The translations under genes and the position numbers were made by a program. Shown piece by piece: positions 16,030-24,830 of a stretch of DNA of 64,000 nt. Numbering within the stretch: the first letter of the stretch is position 1; the number at the start of each line of letters is the position of its first letter. Below the pieces are notes generated by a model. The model saw only the letters and a list, made by a program, of their open reading frames with translations. It had not been told where the DNA came from and made no database searches. The DNA is from Actinomadura harenae (lineage in GTDB: Bacteria; Actinomycetota; Actinomycetes; Streptosporangiales; Streptosporangiaceae), in NCBI RefSeq assembly GCF_003696215.1, contig NZ_RFFG01000035.1:1-64000 (forward strand). The letters are read 5' to 3'.

Positions 16030-16886
16030 CCTCGGCCGTCGCCTTGCTGCCGCAAGCAGCGAGCCATCCCGCCCGTCACACGATGCCAGGCGACGTGAAG
16101 CCCGATCGAGGCGTGGTCACTCAGCCATACGGCTATACCGCCTTCGCTAAGGCGCCAGGGAGACCGGCGCACAAGAAGGGTGGTTCGAGTGCTTCGCCTG
16201 CTTCGAAGAGCAAACCCTCGTGCGTTACGGCGCCGGGGACGAGAACGTCCTTCGACGTGTGCGGCGCAAGCGTCACACCGAACACAGCCGACGGAGCGCC
16301 GACCGAGGTGGTGCTCGGTTCGTGTCTGCTGACCAAGGGGACAGCTTCGTCGATCAAGTGCGAACGGCTCCCGCGGAAAGAAGGCGGTGATGGCCAGTCT
16401 CCGGAGGAGCTGGCGCAGCGGGCGGCGGCGGACCTGGTGTTGCCAGTGCCGGTGGTTCGGACGGCTCCGCCGCGTGGGCGTGATGGGTTGGTGGGGTTGC
16501 CGGAGTTCTTCTGGGCGGGCCGGACCGGTTGGCGTCCTCACACGCGGCGTGCCGAGGCAGGGGGCGTGTGGGCGGAGGTCACCGCCGTGCCTTCGCGGCT
16601 GGTCGTCAGACCCGGGACCGGAGATGTACTGTCGTGTGAAGGGCCGGGCACGCCGTACGACTTCAAACGGGCGCCCGCTGGCCAGGACCACAACTGCACA
16701 TTCACCTACCGGCGTTCGTCGGCGGGTCTGCCCGACTCGGCATATCGCGTGACGGCCGAGGTCGTGTGGACGGCGACCTGGGTGGGATCGGGCGGAGCCG
16801 GAGGCATGTTGCCGTCGCTGACCAGATCGTCCAGCTTCCCCGTGCGCGTCGCCGAGGCACAGGCATTGATCCAGAGACGGCCGTAG
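16008..16886 (+). CDS. Secreted hypothetical protein of the actinobacterial 'ATP/GTP-binding protein' type
   Basis: A 292-residue exported protein; GTG at 16008 with AGGGGA upstream. An N-terminal hydrophobic stretch (CIAVLTSAVALLPQAA) is a probable signal peptide. After a linker come AADLVLPVPVVRTAPP, GLVGLPEFFWAG, and later GAWAEVTAVP-like and WTATWVGSGGAGG segments. I recall this architecture from Streptomyces proteins annotated loosely as ATP/GTP-binding, usually next to a lipoprotein or SAF-domain gene; no nucleotide-binding motif is visible here. Four cysteines in the middle may form disulfides. Probably a cell-surface partner of the preceding lipoprotein. Confidence 0.7.
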   Translation: MYCIAVLTSAVALLPQAASHPARHTMPGDVKPDRGVVTQPYGYTAFAKAPGRPAHKKGGSSASPASKSKPSCVTAPGTRTSFDVCGASVTPNTADGAPTEVVLGSCLLTKGTASSIKCERLPRKEGGDGQSPEELAQRAAADLVLPVPVVRTAPPRGRDGLVGLPEFFWAGRTGWRPHTRRAEAGGVWAEVTAVPSRLVVRPGTGDVLSCEGPGTPYDFKRAPAGQDHNCTFTYRRSSAGLPDSAYRVTAEVVWTATWVGSGGAGGMLPSLTRSSSFPVRVAEAQALIQRRP

Positions 16887-16940
16887 CGAGCACGCGGCCT
16901 GCATCAGCATGTTTCGGCCAGACGTGGGAGGAAGGCCGCT

Positions 16941-17117
16941 GTGGGCGGCATCACCGCGTCTCTTCTCAACCGCGTCACGCTGGAGAAGACGCGGACCCTG
17001 GCCCCCGGCACCAGAACCGGCGCCGAGGAGGTCTGTTGGTGCGTCGTCAAGATCAAGCCTCACTCGGGCGAGGGGATGCCGCGAATCGAACCGTTCAGCT
17101 TCTCCATAAATGTCTGA
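16941..17117 (+). CDS. 58-residue hypothetical protein
   Basis: A short gene supported mainly by its ribosome site: GGGAGGAAGG ends eight bases before GTG 16941. The protein begins GGITASLLNRVTLEKTRTLA, contains EEVCWCVVKIKPH and ends FSFSINV. Three-frame comparison shows this frame is the protein-like one. It follows the secreted protein gene by 54 bases and may belong to that operon. Function unknown. Confidence 0.5.
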   Translation: MGGITASLLNRVTLEKTRTLAPGTRTGAEEVCWCVVKIKPHSGEGMPRIEPFSFSINV

Positions 17118-17148
17118 GTGAAATCGGTGTGGAGCCTGGGCGTGAGCA

Positions 17149-17511
17149 TTGAGCTCCTGCGGCGAATTCGAGACACCGGCTGGCGGGGGTCGGAGCTCTT
17201 CGCTTCAGAGGGCTGAGCGTGATGCGTTCTCGGCGTGGCTGCGGGCGCCTCGAAACGAGAAGCTTGTGCTTACTTGGTATTGCCGGACCAGGGTCATCAA
17301 GGTTGATTTAGAAAAGGCGATTCATGCTCTCGTCCAGCGATGCCTTCTGGTGGCCGAGGAGAAGGAAGTCCCCTGCCTAGACTTGGATTCTAAAATGGTT
17401 CTTCGGCGTGGACTTCTGGACATCGAAAGCGGAACTTTGAATGTTTCTGTGGAGGCTGTCGCCGCCGTCTGCTCTGCAGCGGACTCGGTGTGCTCGCTCC
17501 TGACTCCCTGA
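17149..17511 (+). CDS. Possible hypothetical protein in lower-GC DNA
   Basis: An open frame of 120 residues from a TTG, with segments such as KLVLTWYCRTRVIKVDLEKA and LDIESGTLNVSVEAVAAVCS that look like a real globular protein. Its codons are markedly less GC-rich at third positions (GTT, GAT, TTA, AAA, AAT), unlike the genes around it. The start is not established and I find no clear ribosome site. No known family recognised. The composition suggests recent acquisition. Confidence 0.4.
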   Translation: MSSCGEFETPAGGGRSSSLQRAERDAFSAWLRAPRNEKLVLTWYCRTRVIKVDLEKAIHALVQRCLLVAEEKEVPCLDLDSKMVLRRGLLDIESGTLNVSVEAVAAVCSAADSVCSLLTP

Positions 17512-18199
17512 GTTTATTCCACAGTCGCCTTATCGGACATAACCGGGCAAGGGGTATCGAAGCAATGGGGGGGTTGTGAGGGGGTTTTGAGGGGTGATTG
17601 AGGGGGTCTTCTGGACGCATACCCCCGGGGCCGTATATCAGGCGCAGGTCAGACGGGGTCTGGGGTGGCTTCGGGCGCCCCGACTTGTCTCCCAGAGACA
17701 CCCCTGTAGTAGACGCACGCGATGCGACGGCGAGGCTCGCCGGTGCGTCATCCTCTTCCTCGTTCCCTCTCCACCCTTTATTCACTTCGCTTCGAAAGCG
17801 ACATCAACGCTTCCTGTGAGGAGTCTCGAGGTGGCTTGCGGGGACGGGAAGTTGAGTCTTCGAGGGAGGCGTGTGGCGAGACGACTGGACCCCCTTGTCG
17901 GGCTTTTTTAAATGAAGACGTGGTCGTGATCCACAGGGGTCGGTTCGTGCACGTCTATTCTGACGATGTGGCGGCGCGTGAGCATGTCAAGTGTTTCGCG
18001 GTCGGGATTGGCGAATCTTTCGGATGTTCGTTCGCATGTTAGGGAAGCCACTCCAGCCGTTCGGGTAACGGTATTTGTTGTGTGTTGCGGGTGTGGAATG
18101 CTCGCGATCGAGGGATGGTGAAAGTAGAACGAAAGTACGAACCCCGGTTCCGGCGGGAAATAATGTTCCCGCGCCGGGATGGAGAAAAGGAGTCATGGA
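17512..18199. other. Regulatory intergenic region
   Basis: Nearly 690 bases before the two-winged-helix protein, without a credible gene. It contains a G-rich cluster (17567-17606), a T-run after CTTGTCGGGC (about 17893-17911) that could end a transcript, and A/T-richer DNA near 18010-18130 where the promoter of the next gene probably lies. No origin-like repeats noticed. Confidence 0.5.
17567..17606 (+). other. Potential G-quadruplex motif
   Basis: Four runs of 4-7 guanines are separated by 6-7-base loops (TTGTGA, TTTTGA, TGATTGA). This fits the G3+N1-7 pattern for an intramolecular quadruplex on the plus strand. It lies just after the 17149-17511 frame, in otherwise non-coding DNA. Confidence 0.6.
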
Positions 18200-19276
18200 A
18201 TGCCCGCGAACACCATCCCCGCCCCCGCGAACACCATCCCCGCCCCCGCGAACACCATCCCTGACGTGAGCGACGCCGCCCCCACCGCGCCCGCTGTGGC
18301 GGACTCCCCGGTCGCCTGGGGCGAGGACATGCGGCGTGTGTGGGATGCGCTCACGGCCACGGGTGGCGGCACGGTCGCGGTGATCGCGAAGACGGCTGGG
18401 ACGCCCCAGAGGGCCGTCAGGGACGCTCTCAAGACCATGGTCGACTTGGGGCATGTCGTCCGTGACGGCGACGTGTGGCGTCCCAGTCCCGCCACCCCGG
18501 ACCACGACGGTAGGGACGCCGCGCCGGACGCCCCGGCCACGGACGGCACCGCCACGGATGCCCCGGCCCCGGCCCCGGACGAGGACACCGCACCCGCACC
18601 GGACGCCCCGGCCCCGGTTGCGGCGTTGACGCCGGAGAGGGTCGAGGACGCGATGCGGATCATGGGTGAGGAGTCTGGGCGGCGGGCGGCGGCGAAGGCC
18701 GATTTGGAGGAGCGTGAGCGGCGGGAGGGGGAGCGTCGTGCGGCGGCCATGGCGGAACTGGCGCGGGCTCACGCGATCGAGTCGGCGCGTGAGGGGTTGG
18801 CGGATCTGATCGCGTCGGCTACGGCCGCGTACGCGACCGTAGCCGACGGTGCGGACGCCGACACCATCAACACGGCTCTCACTCCCGTGTTCGACGCCGT
18901 CAACGCGTTGGCGGTCGCGACCGGGAACGCCCGCGCCCGCCGTGCCCGTACCGGTGGCGGGACGGTCCCGACGGGCGGCCCGGTCGGTACCGGTGACCGC
19001 AAGCCCCCCGCGCCGTTGCGTCCGGCCGTGGCCGCGCATCTGAGCGCTCACCGGGACACCGATTTCACCCCGGGTGAGATCGCGCGGGTGTTGGACCGGT
19101 CGTCCGGCGCGGTCGCCAACGCGTTGGCGACCATGGCGAGTCAGGGCGAGGCCGTGCTGACGTGTGAGAAGCCCATGCGCTACCGCGCCGCCCCTGCCAC
19201 CGACGACACCGCCGCCGCCGACAGAGTAACCGGCGCGGACGCCGATGCTGCGGCCGGAACCGGGACCGCTGCGTAG
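18200..19276 (+). CDS. Two-winged-helix DNA-binding protein with N-terminal PANTIPA repeat
   Basis: A 358-residue protein. Residues 2-22 are three copies of PANTIPA-like heptads. Residues 40-96 form a winged helix (VWDALTATGGGTVAVIAKTA, DALKTMVDLGHVVRDGDVWR). An acidic Ala/Pro/Asp linker (97-142) follows, then a charged coiled coil (about 148-190), and a second winged helix at 272-330 (FTPGEIARVLDRSSGAVANALATM). MarR-like folds at both ends suggest DNA bridging. The ATG at 18200 is chosen because AAGGAG is seven bases upstream. A strong terminator follows. Proteins with this layout occur on actinobacterial mobile elements; specific role unknown. Confidence 0.75.
   Translation: MPANTIPAPANTIPAPANTIPDVSDAAPTAPAVADSPVAWGEDMRRVWDALTATGGGTVAVIAKTAGTPQRAVRDALKTMVDLGHVVRDGDVWRPSPATPDHDGRDAAPDAPATDGTATDAPAPAPDEDTAPAPDAPAPVAALTPERVEDAMRIMGEESGRRAAAKADLEERERREGERRAAAMAELARAHAIESAREGLADLIASATAAYATVADGADADTINTALTPVFDAVNALAVATGNARARRARTGGGTVPTGGPVGTGDRKPPAPLRPAVAAHLSAHRDTDFTPGEIARVLDRSSGAVANALATMASQGEAVLTCEKPMRYRAAPATDDTAAADRVTGADADAAAGTGTAA
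18203..18265 (+). repeat. Three tandem 21-bp coding repeats
   Basis: Units at 18203-18223, 18224-18244 and 18245-18265 encode PANTIPA twice exactly and PANTIPD once. The first two units are identical and the third differs by one or two bases, so the array is young and could vary in copy number. Confidence 0.9.
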
Positions 19277-19285
19277 TGCACCGGT

Positions 19286-19328
19286 GCCAGCGGGGCGGGG
19301 CCGAGGGATCGGTTCCCGCCCCGCTGGC
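19286..19328 (+). terminator. Strong terminator hairpin
   Basis: GCCAGCGGGGCGGG and CCCGCCCCGCTGGC form a perfect 14-bp stem around a 15-base loop, ten bases after the stop of the winged-helix gene. Confidence 0.8.
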
Positions 19329-20006
19329 GTTCGCGGTGGTGCCCCCCGGCAGGGGCGGCCTGGTACCGGCCCGGCCCCGTGCGCGCGGCACACGCGTGGT
19401 ACGCGTGCGGCGGGCGTGTCCTGCCGGTGGGAGGTGTTCGTGCGCGTGTGGGGCGGGTCAGGGCCCCTGGTGGCCGGAGACCGGTGGTGTCCGGGCCCGT
19501 GTGCCTCAGGCCGCCGGGTCGGGGCGGCCCGGCGGGGCGGTGTCGGCTCGGTGTTCGTGTGAGGCTGGGACTTGTCACCGCCCTGGTTCGCCCGCCCGCC
19601 CGCCCGTTCGCTCGTTCGGAGTGCCGGGCCGTGCGTGGCTGTCGCCGGGCTGGATGAGGGTGGGCGACGGGGGATGGCGGGCGGGGAGCGGTGTCGGCGG
19701 GCGCATTGATCCGCCCGAACTCGTGTGCGCTACTGGGGTCTGGTCGTCCGTAGAGGCGAGTCGGGAGCGCCTGCCGGTCCTCATCATGCCCTCCACCTGC
19801 ATTGATGGGGAGTGCCGGGGATTCTTGTCATAGGGAGAACCCCCAGGCCGGGGCCCAGCGGAAGGCCGTGGAGAAGACCTGGTGCGGATTCCGTACTGCA
19901 GCAGAACCGGACCTGGGCCCGGGACACGGCGCTGCTCGGGGGAGCTACCAGGCGAGGCGGTGATGGTCGTCTGCCGTCCCGCCCGGTAGCCGAGAAGGGA
20001 TTCTCG
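19329..20006. other. GC-rich stretch without a gene
   Basis: About 680 bases of strongly G-skewed DNA. Frames are open on the plus strand but encode only Arg/Gly/Pro-rich, low-complexity readings with no ribosome sites. CGCCCGCCCGCCCGTTCGCTCGTTCG (about 19590-19615) is a short simple repeat. Nothing functional identified. Confidence 0.5.
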
Positions 20007-20540
20007 TTATGTCCGGTTGGTGGTGTTGGGGTTGGTGATCTCGTACGGGTTGAGGTCGCCTCGTGTGGAGGCGTCGTCGAGGTTGATCCAGAACACCCCG
20101 GGCTGATTGTCGTTGAGGTAGTCGATGTGCTGGAAGGTGTCCCCCTTGCGCCATGCCCGCTCGGTAAAGATGTGGGCGGGGAACAGGTAGACCTTGGCCG
20201 CGGCGGTGTCGGCGGCCAGGCGGTGCTCGGTGATGGGGTACTGGACGGGTTCCCGGGTTGCCGGGTAGAGGATCAGCGCCGCCCAGGGCAGGCGGGCCGA
20301 CCAGGCGCGGGCGTTGGCGGTCAGGCCGGGCCGGAAGGGCAGAACGCCGACCTGCCCCTCGTGCAGGTCCAGGACGGTGCCCGCGTCGTCGGGCGACAGT
20401 AGCGAGGCCAACGCGTACGGGTCGACCAGGTCCCAGACCCTGCGCGCCATGTTCACCGTCACGCCCCGAGCGCTCCTCTTGGCGGTGGACGGGGCGGCCC
20501 GACGCCCGGCGGGCGGGATGCTGTGGTCGTGGTGAGTCAT
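20007..20540 (-). CDS. Hypothetical island protein
   Basis: A 177-residue protein starting at ATG 20540 with AAAGGG upstream. It contains VWDLVDPYALASLLSPDDAG, an aromatic-rich middle (ARAWSARLPWAALILYPA) and VYLFPAHIFTERAWRKGD with FQHIDYLNDNQPGVFWINLDD. It is probably a soluble alpha/beta protein; no family recognised. The final residues (NPNTTNRT) are polar. It faces away from the excisionase and integrase and stands alone in DNA with no other clear gene. Confidence 0.7.
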   Translation of the reverse strand: MTHHDHSIPPAGRRAAPSTAKRSARGVTVNMARRVWDLVDPYALASLLSPDDAGTVLDLHEGQVGVLPFRPGLTANARAWSARLPWAALILYPATREPVQYPITEHRLAADTAAAKVYLFPAHIFTERAWRKGDTFQHIDYLNDNQPGVFWINLDDASTRGDLNPYEITNPNTTNRT

Positions 20541-21543
20541 GCCGGTGCCCTTTCGATCGTCTGACGCCAGACAGCCACGGCCCCGGCCCGGGGCCCATGA
20601 CGGGCCTTGGGCGGGTGCGGGCGGTCCGCACGTCATGCGTGTCCGGTCCCGGACGGGACCGGGCATGCATGCACCCGCACCTCGGTGAACAAGGACAAGC
20701 CCGCGTGTTGATGCGATTGCAGCTCTGGTGGAGTCGCCCGGCCTCGCTCACGACGCCGACGGGGGCGGAGCAGGCGGCGCAGATGGTGGGTGCTCTGACG
20801 GAGGTGCGCCACGGTGGTGCGGGTGGTGGGTGCTCTGGGCGGGCTTGCTCCAAGGTGGCGCGGACGGGGCCAGAGCGGTTCAGGGTGATGGGCCGGGTCG
20901 GCCGAGGCTGGTGCGCGGGGTAGGTGTGGTGGGTGGTCGTGTTCCACCCCGGGCTGAGCGGACTGGTTCGCCAGTGGCCGAACGGGTGCCGCCACGCCAG
21001 AGTCCGCCCGGCCGCTCCCACAGGCCAGGAAACGAACAGGCGGGGTCTGCACGCCAGGACAAACAAGTCCGGTCCTGCCCCATGAAACCGAACCACCACC
21101 AACGCCTACTACAGCGGTGATGCCCTCAGACGGCTCCCGGTATCGGCTCGGTTTGATTCGACTCCGAGGCATGTGAGCCCAGGTCACATCCGGGCTCAGG
21201 ACTCATCCGGCGTCTGTGGCCGCCCATGAACCGCCAGAGATCAGCCATTGACCGCCAGACCGTGCCGGATGCCAACTGGTCGGCGCCCCGGACCTTTACC
21301 TTTCCGGGTGTCCAATCGCTGGTCGGATCGGCCTTCTCTGCGGGTGAAGGAGGTTGGCAGGTCGCTGGCACCTGCGCCGCCCTCGACGAGGTGATCGGGG
21401 CGGGCTTGACCTTGATCGGGGAGGTGAGGGTGCATCCACGGATGCTCACCAGCACCCAACGGTCCCGACGATCGCCGGATCGTTCCCGCCACGCGCAATC
21501 GCCTTCTCCGTCTCCCAGAGTCGTCTCACGCGAAGGATGTTCT
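20541..21543. other. Kilobase gap with possible zinc-ribbon debris
   Basis: No solid gene. On the minus strand around 20660-20785 one frame reads TICAACSAPVGVVSEAGRLH then QSCNRI, a CxxC...HxxC zinc-ribbon-like string, preceded by RATLEQARPEHPPP. No start codon or ribosome site fits, and the frame runs on as low-quality sequence, so it is probably a decayed small gene. The part nearest 21543 should contain the excisionase promoter and possibly attachment-site or excision-protein binding DNA. Confidence 0.4.
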
Positions 21544-21948
21544 GTGCCCGAACACACCACCGAACAGACCACTGACCGTGTCTCCAGCACACTCGCCGCA
21601 AGGGGCCGCCGCCCCCATCGGCGACCCGCGGCCGCGTCCCCTGCACGCCCGCGTCGCGGACCGGCTCCGCGACGGGGCGAGCCGACTCTGCGCCGGGGAC
21701 TGACAGCCGAGCAGATCAGTGACCTGCCCGCCAGCATCGACCTGGTCACCGCCGCCCGTGCGCTGGGTGTGGGCCGTACCAAGGCGTATGAGCTCGCCCG
21801 GACCGGCCGGTTCCCGTGTGCGGTCTGGAAGGTCGGCCGTTCCTACCGGGTCCGCACCAGCGACCTTCAGACCTTCCTCGGCCTCACCACCGCCCCCACC
21901 CCGCCCCAGCCGCAGCCGCAGCCGGGCTCGCGCCGGAAGGAGGGATGA
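21544..21948 (+). CDS. Excisionase-like HTH protein (recombination directionality factor)
   Basis: A 134-residue protein starting at GTG 21544 with GAAGGA seven bases upstream. After an Arg/Pro-rich N-terminus, residues about 65-113 are a MerR/excisionase-type winged HTH: LPASIDLVTAARALGVGRTK, AYELARTGRFPCAVWKVGRS, YRVRTSDLQTFLGL. The stop is one base before the integrase start, a typical xis-int pair of actinobacterial integrative elements. It should bind near the attachment site and push the integrase toward excision. Confidence 0.85.
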   Translation: MPEHTTEQTTDRVSSTLAARGRRPHRRPAAASPARPRRGPAPRRGEPTLRRGLTAEQISDLPASIDLVTAARALGVGRTKAYELARTGRFPCAVWKVGRSYRVRTSDLQTFLGLTTAPTPPQPQPQPGSRRKEG

Positions 21949-21949
21949 G

Positions 21950-23500
21950 GTGGCCGCGACCGGAAGCACCTTCAAATCCTGCGGCTGCCGCAGCGAAGAC
22001 GGCACAAAACTCGGCCGCAAATGCCCCAAGCTGTTCCGCGCCGACGGCCGATGGAGCCCGACCCACGGCAAGTGGAACTACCAGCTGGAGATGCCCCGTC
22101 ATGCCGATGGCGCCCGGCGCGGTCCGCTGCGCCGCTCCGGCTACGCCAGCCAGGCCGACGCCGAGGCCGAGATGAACCAGGCCCGGGAACTCCTCGGCAT
22201 CGCCGGCGAGGACGAGACGATCCGGATCCAGATCGCCGACCTGATCCAGGCGACGATCAAGGAGACCCGGCAGCTCCCGGACCCCGAGCAGGTGCGTCGC
22301 AAGCACCGCACCGGCCAGGAGCTCGGCTCCTCGATCACCGTGGGCGAGTTCCTCGACCAGTGGCTTACTGGGCGTAAGGGACTTCGGGACGGGACTCGCC
22401 GCGGTTACGCCGGGCACATCCGCCTCTACCTCAAACCCCACCTCGGGCATCTCGACCTGGACAAGCTGCGGGTCGCGCATGTGGACCACCTGTTCGAGGC
22501 CATCGACGACCACAACGAGCTGATCACCCGCGCCCGCGAGTTCGGTGATCCGGACCTGCTCGACCGGGTGAAGGGACGGCGGGTGGTGGGCGCGGCGACC
22601 AAGCAGCGCATCCGCGCCACCCTGCGCGCCGCGTTGAACAAGGCGGTCAAGGAGCGTCGGATCGAGGTGAACGTCGCCGCTTTGGTGGAGCTGCCGTCCG
22701 GCAAAGCGCCCAAGGCGCTGGTGTGGACCGAAGAGCGGGTCACCCAGTGGCGCAAGGACCTGGTCACCTACACCACCGAGGTCAACGCACGCCGCAAGCG
22801 ACTGCGGACGAGGAACCCCACCCGCCACGACACTCAGCTCAACCGGATCGACGCCTACATCGGCGCGCCTCGGCCTTCGCCGGTGATGGTGTGGACCCCG
22901 GCCCAGACCAGGACGTTCCTGGAGCGCGCCGAAGCCCACCCGTGGTACGCCCTGTACTACGTGATCGCCTTCCGCGGCCTGCGGCGCGGAGAGGCGTGCG
23001 GGTTGCACTGGTCCGATGTGGATCTGGACAAGCGCACCGTCACAGTCCGCTGGCAGATCCTGCAGCTGGGAAGCGAATCGGTCGGGGGCGAGCCGAAGTC
23101 GGAGGCGGGCGAGGCGACCATCACCCTGGACACCTCCACCATCGCGGTCCTGCGCGCACGCAAGGCCCAGCAGAACACCGACCGTCTGGCCGCCGGGCAG
23201 GACTGGCATGACACCGGCCTGGTGTTCACCGACGAGTTCGGGCGGGCGCTGGTCCCGAACAAGGTCACCGACCAGTTCGAGCTGCTGGCCATGGAGGCCG
23301 GGCTGCCGCCGGTCCGACTGCATGACCTGCGGCACGGCGCGGCCTCGTTCCTGCTCGCCGCAGGGCACGACATGAAGGTCGTCCAGGAGACCTTGCGGTT
23401 GTCGTCGATCACGATCGCCGCCGACACCTACACCAGCCTGCTCCCACAGCTCGCGCACAAGTCCGCCGAAGACGCCGCCGCCATCATCCTCAACGCGTAA
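21950..23500 (+). CDS. Tyrosine site-specific integrase
   Basis: A 516-residue tyrosine recombinase. N-terminal residues 1-60 are an arm-binding type region with CGCRSEDGTKLGRKCP; a SAM-like core-binding domain lies around 125-250. The catalytic domain has Arg in FRGLRRGEACG (R345 region), HDLRH (458-462), GHD (H473) and the nucleophile Y494 in ADTYTSLLP. Everything needed for strand exchange is present. GTG at 21950 follows GGAAGGAGG. The gene points at the 3' end of tRNA-Arg 336 bases away, the normal layout when the tRNA is the integration site. A broken second copy of its 3' end is at 1689-1877. Confidence 0.93.
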   Translation: MAATGSTFKSCGCRSEDGTKLGRKCPKLFRADGRWSPTHGKWNYQLEMPRHADGARRGPLRRSGYASQADAEAEMNQARELLGIAGEDETIRIQIADLIQATIKETRQLPDPEQVRRKHRTGQELGSSITVGEFLDQWLTGRKGLRDGTRRGYAGHIRLYLKPHLGHLDLDKLRVAHVDHLFEAIDDHNELITRAREFGDPDLLDRVKGRRVVGAATKQRIRATLRAALNKAVKERRIEVNVAALVELPSGKAPKALVWTEERVTQWRKDLVTYTTEVNARRKRLRTRNPTRHDTQLNRIDAYIGAPRPSPVMVWTPAQTRTFLERAEAHPWYALYYVIAFRGLRRGEACGLHWSDVDLDKRTVTVRWQILQLGSESVGGEPKSEAGEATITLDTSTIAVLRARKAQQNTDRLAAGQDWHDTGLVFTDEFGRALVPNKVTDQFELLAMEAGLPPVRLHDLRHGAASFLLAAGHDMKVVQETLRLSSITIAADTYTSLLPQLAHKSAEDAAAIILNA

Positions 23501-23836
23501 CCGGGCCGCGCCTGTGTGCATGGCGTGACCCGACCGCCCGTCAACCCGTCGGCCCCGCTGGGACGTGCCGTCCCGGCGGGGCCGACGGGCGTTTACGCGA
23601 CCGAACGCGTGGGGGTGGGGTTCGGGTTTCCCGCCGGGCCCATCGGACGGGCCTACGGGCGTGGGGCGGCGTGGCGGGTCGCGTGGGTGGCATGGGTCAC
23701 AGCGGGTGCGGTCGGGGGCGTTGGGGGCCGCTGTGCGACCACGGAGCAACCACGGAGCAACCATGGGGACGAAACGGGGTAAGCCCGGCGGGAGTTGATC
23801 TTGACCGTGGTGGGGTTTTCGCAGGTCAGTGGGTGG
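23501..23836. other. Integrase-tRNA spacer, expected attachment-site region
   Basis: No gene. The first 60 bases match the DNA after the integrase remnant at 1878-1938. CCCCGCTGGGACG/CGTCCCGGCGGGG (about 23553-23580) forms an imperfect hairpin that could end the integrase transcript. The crossover site is expected in the tRNA 3' end at the right edge. I looked for a second copy of the tRNA 3' sequence to the left and did not find one inside the window. Confidence 0.5.
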
Positions 23837-23910
23837 CGCGCCCAGAGGGATTCGAACCCCCGACCGGCAGATTAGAAGTCTGCTGCTCTATCCGGCTGAG
23901 CTATGGGCGC
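23837..23910 (-). tRNA. tRNA-Arg(TCT)
   Basis: A full cloverleaf on the minus strand. The acceptor stem GCGCCCA pairs with TGGGCGC, followed by discriminator G. The D arm contains AGCTCAGCCGGATAGAGC, and the anticodon stem-loop CAGA-CTTCTAA-TCTG has anticodon TCT. The T arm is CGGGGGTTCGAATCCCTC with a short variable loop. CCA is not encoded. It marks the right edge of the integrated island, whose integrase faces its 3' end. Confidence 0.97.
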
Positions 23911-24038
23911 TTGTGAGAGAGGAGTCTAGAGCGAGGCGGGGTGTGTTCGCACTGTCGGGCCAGGGGGTGTGGTCAGGTTGGGGGGTTCGGCGGGTGGGCG
24001 GCGCTGGGACGTGCGGGAAGGTCATATCGTTCTGGTTT

Positions 24039-24830
24039 GTGGTGCTGGAGATCGAGGTGCCGCTCGCGGGCGGGGACGTCACCGAGGGCGTGGTGCGTGC
24101 CGGGGAGACGGTGCGGCGGGTGATGGGGGCGCACAGTCCGGCGGTGCACGGGCTGCTGCGGCATCTGGAGGCCGTGGGGTTCGACGGGGCTCCGCGGATG
24201 CTCGGGGTGGACGAGCGGGGCCGGGAGATCTTGAGCTGGGTGGACGGGGAGTGCCCGCGTTCACCGCTGCCGGCGTGGGCTGTTGGTGATGAGGCGTTGG
24301 CGGGCGTTGGGGCGTTGCTTCGGCGGTATCACGAGGCTGTTCGGTCGTATGGGACTCGGGTAGAGGATCCGTGGGACTCGGTGGCGTCGAACTTCGATGG
24401 GCCGGCCGAGGTGATCGGGCATTGTGATGTGACGCCCGAGAACGTGGTGTTCCGTGGCGGGGTGCCGGTGGCGTTGATCGACTTCGATCTCGCGCGGCCC
24501 ACGACGCGGATGTACGACGTGGTGACGGCGTTGCGGCACTGGGCGCCGATCGCGGATCCGGCGGATCGGGACGATCTGCTGTACGACGTGGACGCTGGGC
24601 GGCGGATGCGGATCTTCGCGGACGCGTACGGGTTGTCTGCGGGGGAGCGGCGTGAGCTGCTGCCCGCGGCGCGGGTGCGGTTCGAGCGGTCGTACCGGGC
24701 GATGAAGCGGCGTGCCGAGGGCGGGGGAGCCTGGGCGCGGCTGTGGCGCGGGGGCGCGGGCGGGCGCATCCGGCGGGCTCAGGACTGGCTGGACACTCAT
24801 TGGGACGAACTTGATGCGCATCTCGTCTAG
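24039..24830 (+). CDS. Phosphotransferase of the aminoglycoside/choline kinase fold
   Basis: About 263 residues. The catalytic region is intact: GHCDVTPENVVF has the H-x-D-x4-N motif and ALIDFDLARP the metal-binding aspartate. The N-lobe is short (VVRAGETVRRVMG, then APRMLGVDERGREILSWVDG). These proteins are often misnamed aminoglycoside phosphotransferases; the substrate is unknown. The GTG at 24039 is an estimate; 24042 is equally possible and no ribosome site is obvious. The 3' end overlaps cobD by 17 bases, so it is cotranscribed with cobalamin genes, perhaps only by position. Confidence 0.8.
   Translation: MVLEIEVPLAGGDVTEGVVRAGETVRRVMGAHSPAVHGLLRHLEAVGFDGAPRMLGVDERGREILSWVDGECPRSPLPAWAVGDEALAGVGALLRRYHEAVRSYGTRVEDPWDSVASNFDGPAEVIGHCDVTPENVVFRGGVPVALIDFDLARPTTRMYDVVTALRHWAPIADPADRDDLLYDVDAGRRMRIFADAYGLSAGERRELLPAARVRFERSYRAMKRRAEGGGAWARLWRGGAGGRIRRAQDWLDTHWDELDAHLV

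Noticed and set aside
24039..24830. Aminoglycoside resistance gene
   Set aside because: The fold and HxDxxxxN motif fit, but the family covers many substrates and the neighbours are cobalamin genes, so a resistance call is unsupported.
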